Assembly: GCA_964567665.1 (NCBI GenBank)
Contig: CAZMNN010000042.1
Location: forward strand, 1-21,298
Reading direction: 5' to 3'
Length of the DNA stretch: 21,298 bases
DNA from: UBA1731 sp964567665
Lineage (GTDB): Bacteria > Verrucomicrobiota > Kiritimatiellia > RFP12 > UBA1067
In this document: positions 16,094 to 21,298 of the stretch, one piece after another
Layout of the letters: each line of letters opens with the position of its first letter
How positions within the stretch are numbered: the stretch's first letter is position 1
Made by a program: the position numbers and the translations under genes
Notes under the pieces: model-generated
What the model was told of the DNA's origin: nothing
What the model saw: only the letters and a program-made list of their open reading frames with translations
Database searches by the model: none

Positions 16094-16112
16094 ATGTTAT
16101 GACGCATAACAT
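16094..16112. repeat. Short operator-like inverted repeat between mnmG and dnaA
   Basis: ATGTTATG (16094-16101) and CATAACAT (16105-16112) form a perfect 8-base inverted repeat with a 3-base centre. Together with the 39-base dyad it accounts for the notable structure in the mnmG-dnaA gap. The binding protein is unknown. Confidence 0.4.
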
Positions 16113-16176
16113 ATATTCATTGTTCTATCTTATTTCCGGCGCACATATATGCTCGACTGAAATATGTCATCTCGCA

Positions 16177-18231
16177 TCAATGATGTCCGCGATGGATGAT
16201 GACAGACAGTACCGCGACATCTGCCGGATTTACGCCAGGTATCCGTGATGCCTGCGCAAGAGTCTCCGGTCTCCACCGCTTCAGTTTTTCGCGGCTTTCG
16301 TATCTGACGGCCTTGCACTTGTCGTAATCAAGCCATGACGGAATCACTGTAGCTTCATCACGCTTTGCCCGTTCAGCGGCTATGTTTTCTTGTGCGATAT
16401 ATCCTTCATACTGAAGTTGGATCCGGATTTGTTCGACTACTTGCGGAGGCAGGTTTCCGGTTGAGGCGTTCTTGTCGTGCAGATGATCTTTTATCAATTC
16501 GGCAAACCGATGCGTTTCGTTCCGTATGCTCTCATCGAGTATGCCTATGCGGTCTGCAGCTTCCATAAGACGATACCTTGCGTTATCCTGACGCAATATC
16601 AATCTGCGCTCCGCCCGTGAAGTGAACATACGGTATGGCTCATCAGTCCCCTTTGTGACGAGGTCGTCAATCATTACACCAATGTATGCATCCTGTCTGC
16701 TGAATACCAGTGGATTTTCGTTCTTGACCTGCAGTGCTGCATTGATTCCGGCCATTATTCCCTGAGCGGCTGCTTCTTCATATCCTGTTGTGCCGTTGAC
16801 CTGACCGGCAAAAAACAATCCTGATATCCGTTTTGATTCCAGCGTATGCTTCAGTTCACGGGCATCGATGCCATCATATTCTATCGCGTACGCATACTTC
16901 AGAAACTCTGCATTTTCAAGACCTGGCACAGAGCGCACCATCTTCTCCTGTACATTTCGCGGAAGTGAGCAGGATAATCCATTTGGGTATATTACTTTCC
17001 CATCCAGATCTTCCGGCTCAAGCATGACATGATGATGGTCTACACCGGCAAAACGGACTATCTTATCTTCTATCGACGGACAGTACCTCACACCTGTGCC
17101 GCTTATCGAACCACCATAAAGCGCTGAATCGGACAAATGTGAATGTATGATTTCATGTGTAATCGGGGTTGTATGCGTCATCCAACATGAGATGTTTGGA
17201 ATGTTCCACGTGGAACATTCAGCCAGTGCGTCGTGCGTACCTCTAAGTGATGCCCCAAGATCAATATAGTTGTTCAATACCGAGCGTTCATCCCGAATGT
17301 CATGAGTGTCCTGTGGTTGTGCTGTATCATCTATTCTATTGTTCCACGTGGAACATATCGCCCTCATGAAAGTCGGATTGCCGCATAGATTTCTGTACTG
17401 TTGTTCACTCAATGAGAGAAGATTGCGCAAGTTCCTTTCTGCGGAACTGCATTTGTCGCTAATCAAGCCGCCATATCTACCATCATCAGACTCGCAGATA
17501 TCATTGTTCCACGTGGAACAATGATGCGTCCGAAGGCTGAAAAGAGGCGGTGGCATCTCTCCCTTTTGCTCTACGCATACCGAAAAGTCACACGATTCTG
17601 CCTTAAGTCTCGGTGGTGTACCGGTCTTAAGGCGAATAAGAGTGAATCCATGTGCGTCAAGTGAGTTGGAGAGAAGATTGGCGGCAGGACGGCTGTCGCC
17701 ACCGGACTCCTCAGCGTCATGCCCGATGAATATGCGTCCGCGAAGAGATGTGCCGCTTGTAATGACAACAACTTTTGCGGAAATGCATCCATGCTGCTCT
17801 GTACGTACGCCAGATACAGCGTGGCCGTTCAATCGCCCTGCATTGTCCGTGAGAATGTCTGTTGCTATGTCTTCAAGGACGGCAAGGTTCGATTGCCCTT
17901 GAATGGTTCGCTGCATTCTTGCTGCATAAAGACGCTTGTCGCATTGTGCCCGTGTTGCCCTGACTGCAGGTCCGCGGGAAGTGTTGAGTGTTTTGATCTG
18001 CAACGCTGATAGGTCGGCATTGTGTCCCATCTCTCCGCCGAGCGCATCGAGTTCGTACACGAGATGGCTTTTGGCCAATCCACCGATGGATGGGTTGCAT
18101 GGCATGGATGCAATTGCATCTGTGCGTCCGGTAATGAGAAGGGTTGATACACCCATTCGTGCCGAGGCCAATGCCGCTTCGGTTCCGGCATGGCCTCCGC
18201 CAATCACAATTACTTCAGGATCGTATGACAT
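16177..18231 (-). CDS. mnmG: tRNA uridine-5-carboxymethylaminomethyl modification enzyme MnmG (GidA) with parS-bearing insertion
   Basis: MnmG works with MnmE, using FAD and methylene-tetrahydrofolate, to modify U34 of certain tRNAs. Of 684 residues, the N-terminus has the FAD motif VIVIGGGHAGTEAA, then MPCNPSIGGLAKSHLV and RGPAVRATRAQCDKRLY. Later come RYCPSIEDKIVRF, GLFFAGQVNGTTGYEEAAAQG and EPYRMFTSRAERRL, all family signatures. Between LFSL and the segment WMTHTTPITHEII (residues about 234-346) lies a 113-residue stretch where E. coli MnmG has about 9 residues. It contains Cys-Ser-Thr-Trp-Asn three times (from residues 238, 293 and 339), each encoded by a perfect parS palindrome. The C-terminal domain is about 45 residues shorter than in E. 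coli before IQLQYEGYIA. No clear ribosome-binding site precedes ATG 18231. The gene is upstream of dnaA, same strand. Confidence 0.93.
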   Translation of the reverse strand: MSYDPEVIVIGGGHAGTEAALASARMGVSTLLITGRTDAIASMPCNPSIGGLAKSHLVYELDALGGEMGHNADLSALQIKTLNTSRGPAVRATRAQCDKRLYAARMQRTIQGQSNLAVLEDIATDILTDNAGRLNGHAVSGVRTEQHGCISAKVVVITSGTSLRGRIFIGHDAEESGGDSRPAANLLSNSLDAHGFTLIRLKTGTPPRLKAESCDFSVCVEQKGEMPPPLFSLRTHHCSTWNNDICESDDGRYGGLISDKCSSAERNLRNLLSLSEQQYRNLCGNPTFMRAICSTWNNRIDDTAQPQDTHDIRDERSVLNNYIDLGASLRGTHDALAECSTWNIPNISCWMTHTTPITHEIIHSHLSDSALYGGSISGTGVRYCPSIEDKIVRFAGVDHHHVMLEPEDLDGKVIYPNGLSCSLPRNVQEKMVRSVPGLENAEFLKYAYAIEYDGIDARELKHTLESKRISGLFFAGQVNGTTGYEEAAAQGIMAGINAALQVKNENPLVFSRQDAYIGVMIDDLVTKGTDEPYRMFTSRAERRLILRQDNARYRLMEAADRIGILDESIRNETHRFAELIKDHLHDKNASTGNLPPQVVEQIRIQLQYEGYIAQENIAAERAKRDEATVIPSWLDYDKCKAVRYESREKLKRWRPETLAQASRIPGVNPADVAVLSVIIHRGHH
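17202..17217. other. parS site 1 (ParB-binding centromere palindrome)
   Basis: Perfect TGTTCCACGTGGAACA, embedded in a 22-base perfect palindrome (17199-17220). It matches the widely conserved chromosomal parS form (consensus close to TGTTNCACGTGNAACA). It is read in mnmG as Cys-Ser-Thr-Trp-Asn. Confidence 0.85.
17340..17355. other. parS site 2
   Basis: Perfect TGTTCCACGTGGAACA; the palindrome does not extend beyond 16 bases. It lies 138 bases (46 codons) centre to centre from site 1, in the same reading frame of mnmG. Confidence 0.85.
17505..17520. other. parS site 3
   Basis: Perfect TGTTCCACGTGGAACA within a 26-base perfect palindrome (17500-17525), the longest of the three. It lies 165 bases (55 codons) centre to centre from site 2, again in the same reading frame. 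Confidence 0.85.
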
Positions 18232-18855
18232 GGTTGGATTGTTTCGTTTGAAAAGAAGGAAATAGCATAGACGGGCGATTAATCAACCTAACAAAATTTG
18301 AACCTCAACAAGTTTAGATTGCAAGAGCAAAATCAAAGTTGAAACACCGCACGAATACACAAGGAACGGGAGTGTAGGTGCATCATATGCAGAAGGTAAT
18401 TTCATGATTCAAATATAACTCAAGTTTGTCGGATTGCGGAAGAACGATTGATCCGGTGACAGGTTGCAGGGATAATCGACACATCACATATGAGTTTGCA
18501 TGATTGCGCAACAAGAATGATGTTGAGCGGAAAACCAATAACTTATTGACAAGTCGCCATAATAGGTTATCCGTCATTGATGATATCTGCAAACTGTAAA
18601 ATATGTCTTTTGTCTGTGTAATTTTATTCGTCATCATATTTTGAAAAGAAATGCAAAGGAAAAATAATGACATTTGTGAACCGATTATGAACAGGCTGTG
18701 CTGCATAACATAAAATATTGTTTTTAATGTGTTTATGGTGCTTCATCGGCAATAACAAACATCAGTGCATATCGCCGCGTATTATATCAAAGTATAAAGC
18801 GGAGTTTGAAGGATTTAAGATCTGTCGATTTTGACGATTCGTCAATCGTGAAGTT
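18232..18855. other. Non-coding AT-rich region upstream of mnmG
   Basis: About 620 bases contain no convincing gene. Two 9-mers of DnaA-box type are seen, TTATTGACA (18543-18551) and TTATGAACA (18686-18694), plus a weaker match CCATAAACA (inverted, about 18729-18737). The region next to gidA is an origin position in some bacteria, so this is a third, weaker origin candidate. Promoters of mnmG should lie near 18250-18310, but no strong consensus was found. Confidence 0.35.
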
Positions 18856-19122
18856 ATGTTCAAGGATTGTGGCGATATTTCAACGCCGAGTCACAGTGTG
18901 CGCAGAGGAGTTGATGAAACATCAATCTTTGGCGATTTATGGGATTACGATGCGGACGAATTTACTTCAGAGCCGGGAGCAGTTTGTTTCTGCGGTGGAA
19001 ATGCGGAGATGGGACTCTCAATCGTAGAATCGGAAAATCGGGAAAATGTTATGTATTTTCCGCACTGGGTCACTTGTAAAGGATGTGGCGTCAGCAAAAA
19101 CTCCTTAAATCGATCCCCATGA
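18856..19122 (+). CDS. Doubtful small zinc-ribbon-like ORF
   Basis: This is an 88-codon frame whose second half reads VCFCGGNAEM, then about 17 residues, then HWVTCKGCGVSKNS. The spacing recalls small Lar-like/zinc-ribbon proteins (CPxCGG ... WVxCxxCG), which are common on phages and mobile elements. The first knuckle is Cys-x-Cys instead of Cys-x-x-Cys. There is no good ribosome-binding site, and the N-terminal 40 residues are not recognised. It may be a decayed or partial gene, or chance. Confidence 0.35.
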   Translation: MFKDCGDISTPSHSVRRGVDETSIFGDLWDYDADEFTSEPGAVCFCGGNAEMGLSIVESENRENVMYFPHWVTCKGCGVSKNSLNRSP

Positions 19123-19257
19123 CCTGCCTCTCATTTTTGTTGACTCATTGGATATTGTCATTTTCGAAAAAAAAATTCGTGGCAGGGTTGAAATCTTGCT
19201 GCCGCATTGCAATAATAGGAATAATGGGAATGGCAAAAAGAAAGGAACATAGAGAAC

Positions 19258-19410
19258 ATGACATCAGCAAGGAAGGGCAGATACTGCACACGCATCTGCC
19301 GCAACGTAAAATGTGAGATCGCCACGGTGCGGTCGTACGGATTGGCATACAGTGCGGGAAAAGGTGTGACGGAGGGTCGCACGGAGGTGTTGATGCATAT
19401 TCGTGCGTGA
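19258..19410 (+). CDS. Doubtful 50-codon ORF
   Basis: ATG 19258 to TGA 19408-19410 is preceded by AAAGGAAC about 10 bases upstream. The product is basic, with three Cys in YCTRICRNVKCE. No family is recognised. It is listed because the start signal is reasonable and the neighbouring stretch 19123-19482 otherwise holds no gene. Confidence 0.2.
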   Translation: MTSARKGRYCTRICRNVKCEIATVRSYGLAYSAGKGVTEGRTEVLMHIRA

Positions 19411-19470
19411 ATATGAGGATTACGGCAACCTCCACCGCCTCACGCATGACTTACAGAAAAGTGTAATTTC

Positions 19471-19515
19471 TATAATTAACACTTGACGGGGGGGGGGGGG
19501 GGTATTTTATATAAT
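19471..19515 (+). promoter_or_regulatory. Promoter region with G15 tract upstream of the beta-helix protein
   Basis: A -35-like TTGACG (19483-19488) is followed by a run of 15 G (19488-19502) and then a perfect TATAAT (19510-19515), with a spacer of 21 bases. The spacer would be the optimal 17 bases if the tract had 11 G. Another perfect TATAAT at 19471-19476 lacks a good -35 at the right distance. If that one were used, the G-tract would lie at the start of the transcript. Homopolymer G-tracts between -35 and -10 are a known cause of phase variation (for example Neisseria porA). Confidence 0.6.
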
Positions 19516-19634
19516 ATGCGCTCGTTTTAGGTAGAAAAAGGTCTGACGGCATCTGTCAACAAATCGCCATAGTGGCTGTTTTGTAGGCGCATTCAGAGTT
19601 TTTCTGCAAAAAAGAAACAAAAAAGGAAAAGACA

Positions 19635-21298
19635 ATGATAAGGAAATTATTGGTAGCAGCCTATGGGTGCTTTGCACTCTTGGGTTCGGCGTTGGCCGAG
19701 GAAACAGTCGCCAAGATTGGCGAAACTGGGTATACATCATTGAATGAAGCAATCAAGGCCGTCCAGACCGGCGAGACGATTACGCTGGTCAGCGACGCGA
19801 CGGTCGTGGAACCCATCATCACGAGGCATTGTACGAAGGCTACGGAGTACACGCTCGATCTTAACGGGAAGACTTTGTTTGCCGGCGCCAATATCGTATT
19901 GAACGCCGTCTCAAGTGAAGACGTCTATTGCTATGTCCCCACGAGGGTGACGGTCAAGAACGGCAAGTTCCATGCTACGCATCAACATGGATACTTCTGG
20001 GCGGACAACGGCTGCGTTGCGACGATTGAAAATGTCACGTTCACGAGCGACGGAAACGGAATCACGGCGGGACCTCTTGGCGGGTGCACGGAAGGCACTG
20101 CTGTTTTCAAGGGAAACACGCAAGCGAACGGTGAACGGAACGTCTATGTGTTCAAGGGCTGTACGTTCAAGGACTGTTATGTGTATCTTCAGGGGAAGTC
20201 CAACTGCGCCGCATCTGATGCGACGTTTGACGGTTGTACGTTTACGCTCACGGGTGAGAAGTATGTCAGTGCGGCCGTGTCAATTCATCATGACATAAGC
20301 GGTTCGGTCGATTTCAACGACTGTGCGTTTGACATCACGAACTTCGCGAAGAGCAGTTCGACCACGCGCTCGGCCGTTGCCATTGACAGCGATGCGCGAA
20401 CGGAAGCCGGGCTGTCCATCAGCCTCAAGGACACCACGTTCACGGGGACGACGAACCCGAAGGGCGGCAGTGTTTCGCTCATCGACAATTCGGGCGAACT
20501 TGAGAAAAAGACCACGACGGTCGCGCTGACGGGTGAGACGTCGGTTACAGTTGACGGTACGGCCGTTGAATCGCCCGTCCCGAACGCCGTCGCGTCCGTG
20601 AACGGCACGCACTACGCCGACCTCGCGGCGGCGCTCAACGCGGCGGTTGCGGCGAAGAACGCGACGGTCGAGATTGTCGCCGACATCACGTTTGCGGACG
20701 GCGACACGTGGACGCCAGTCAAGATCGGGAAGAACACGACGCTCGTTGTGAACGGCAACAACAAGACGATTACGGGTCTGCCAGGGTGCCTGTTCGGCAC
20801 GACGCACGAGAGCGAGATGCAGACAGGCAGCTCACTCACGATGAAGAACCTGAAGTTCGTGAATCCGAAGGTTCGCGTAAACAAGCCGAAGATTTATGGC
20901 GACACCAAGGATTATTCGTTTGCTGCCGTTATTCTGGCCGAAGCCTATGGCATGGACGCGACGCTGGAGAAGGTCGAAATCGAGGGCGCGGACGTGCGCG
21001 GCGGTGACGACTGCTACACGGCGGGCTTCGTCGGCTGGTGCAACGATGAGTCGTCCGTTCCGGATGCGAAGCACCCGCTGGTCAAGCTCCAGAACTGCGC
21101 CCTGCGCAATTCGACGATCATCGGATGCGGAACGGCTGCCGGACTGGTCGGCCACGTGGCGGCGAACGAAACCGAGTCGGTGATTCTAACTGTTACGGAC
21201 TGCGAGGTCGTCAACAACACGATCGTCTGCACCGAAGAAGGGAGGAACAACAAGGCGGGCGCGGTCGTCGCGACGGTTGCCGCAGAGGGCGCGACGGT
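19635..21298 (+). CDS. Large exported right-handed beta-helix surface protein, 3' end outside window
   Basis: The open frame runs from ATG 19635, with AAAGGAAAA 5-13 bases upstream, to the window edge (554 complete codons). The first 21 residues are a signal peptide (MIRKLLVAAYGCFALLGSALA). Two modules start similarly: residues about 26-60 (IGETGYTSLNEAIKAVQTGE, then TITLVSDAT) and about 315-360 (VNGTHYADLAAALNAAVA, then ATVEIVADITF). Each is followed by many short beta-strand repeats with Cys/Asn/Thr turns (for example FKGCTFKDCYVYLQG and FDGCTFTLTG), as expected of a parallel beta-helix. Such proteins in gut bacteria are usually surface-bound and very long, often ending in an autotransporter or other anchor, which is not visible here. 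The function is unknown; adhesion or glycan binding is a guess. The G15 promoter suggests switchable expression. Confidence 0.8.
   Translation, partial: MIRKLLVAAYGCFALLGSALAEETVAKIGETGYTSLNEAIKAVQTGETITLVSDATVVEPIITRHCTKATEYTLDLNGKTLFAGANIVLNAVSSEDVYCYVPTRVTVKNGKFHATHQHGYFWADNGCVATIENVTFTSDGNGITAGPLGGCTEGTAVFKGNTQANGERNVYVFKGCTFKDCYVYLQGKSNCAASDATFDGCTFTLTGEKYVSAAVSIHHDISGSVDFNDCAFDITNFAKSSSTTRSAVAIDSDARTEAGLSISLKDTTFTGTTNPKGGSVSLIDNSGELEKKTTTVALTGETSVTVDGTAVESPVPNAVASVNGTHYADLAAALNAAVAAKNATVEIVADITFADGDTWTPVKIGKNTTLVVNGNNKTITGLPGCLFGTTHESEMQTGSSLTMKNLKFVNPKVRVNKPKIYGDTKDYSFAAVILAEAYGMDATLEKVEIEGADVRGGDDCYTAGFVGWCNDESSVPDAKHPLVKLQNCALRNSTIIGCGTAAGLVGHVAANETESVILTVTDCEVVNNTIVCTEEGRNNKAGAVVATVAAEGAT

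Larger units (their letters stand above)
17194..17532 (-). other. In-frame insertion in mnmG carrying three parS sites
   Basis: These bases encode residues about 234-346 of MnmG, a segment with no counterpart in the E. coli protein apart from a linker of about 9 residues. The reading frame stays open with no stop, and the conserved MnmG sequence resumes without loss on both sides. The inserted peptide is polar with several Cys, and looks like a surface loop. Boundaries are by recalled alignment and uncertain by several residues. Confidence 0.75.

Noticed and set aside
17194..17532. Intein or mobile intron in mnmG
   Set aside because: There are no splicing motifs (no N-terminal Cys block with a terminal His-Asn), the segment is too short, and the frame stays open across it with family sequence on both sides.
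18383..18706. 107-codon minus-strand ORF upstream of mnmG
   Set aside because: It has no recognisable motif, no ribosome-binding site and an AT-driven composition, and it covers DnaA-box-like sites.
19083..19316. 77-codon plus-strand ORF
   Set aside because: It has mixed composition, no start signal and no family resemblance; it overlaps the end of the zinc-ribbon-like ORF.
20280..20884. Long antisense ORFs inside the beta-helix gene
   Set aside because: They are Arg/Val-rich shadows of GC-rich coding DNA; the plus frame has a signal peptide and repeats.

Overview
The window looks like the replication-origin-proximal part of a bacterial chromosome, probably from a gut member of the Kiritimatiellota/Verrucomicrobiota/Lentisphaerota group. 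That placement is inference. It rests on a BspA-type leucine-rich-repeat surface protein operonic with polysaccharide hydrolases, a large beta-helix exported protein built of repeated 'Tyr-x-Ser/Asp-Leu-...-Ala' modules, an AAA-like/PD-(D/E)XK ATPase of the kind common in gut bacteria, and divergent housekeeping proteins (DnaA, MnmG, RlmL). No rRNA or tRNA gene, CRISPR array or transposase was seen.

Layout. 1-574 (-): the N-terminal part of an AAA-like ATPase cut by the window edge. 678-6303 (-): a three-gene operon encoding an LRR_5 surface protein, a clan GH-A agarase-like glycosidase and a GH36-type alpha-galactosidase. All three carry signal peptides, so this reads as a glycan-foraging unit. 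Its promoter is divergent from 6428-11152 (+): a leucine operon leuA-leuC-leuD-leuB, with near-zero or overlapping gene junctions, preceded by a leader peptide and a transcription attenuator and closed by a terminator at 11177. 11207-11662 (-): an XRE repressor-like protein with a zinc-ribbon tail.

11700-11790 holds a tight cluster of DnaA-box-like 9-mers (TTATAAACA/TTATCAACA), the best oriC candidate by box density. 11905-18231 (-) is the replication/RNA-modification block mnmG - dnaA - dnaN - rlmL-like. A second candidate box pair sits just upstream of dnaA in a 39-base dyad, and further single boxes lie upstream of dnaN and mnmG. DnaA has an altered DNA-recognition motif (Asn-His-Thr-Thr instead of Asp-His-Thr-Thr), which may explain why the boxes read TTATNAACA rather than TTATCCACA.

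The most striking feature is inside mnmG. A roughly 104-residue in-frame insertion, absent from typical MnmG, carries three perfect copies of the ParB centromere palindrome TGTTCCACGTGGAACA, all read in the same frame as Cys-Ser-Thr-Trp-Asn. The chromosome's parS array seems to have been built into a protein-coding gene next to the origin.

18232-19634 is mostly non-coding, with one doubtful zinc-ribbon ORF and one doubtful 50-codon ORF. It ends in a promoter-like region with a run of 15 G between a -35-like TTGACG and a perfect TATAAT. This resembles a phase-variable promoter and sits ahead of the large exported beta-helix protein (19635 to window end, incomplete).
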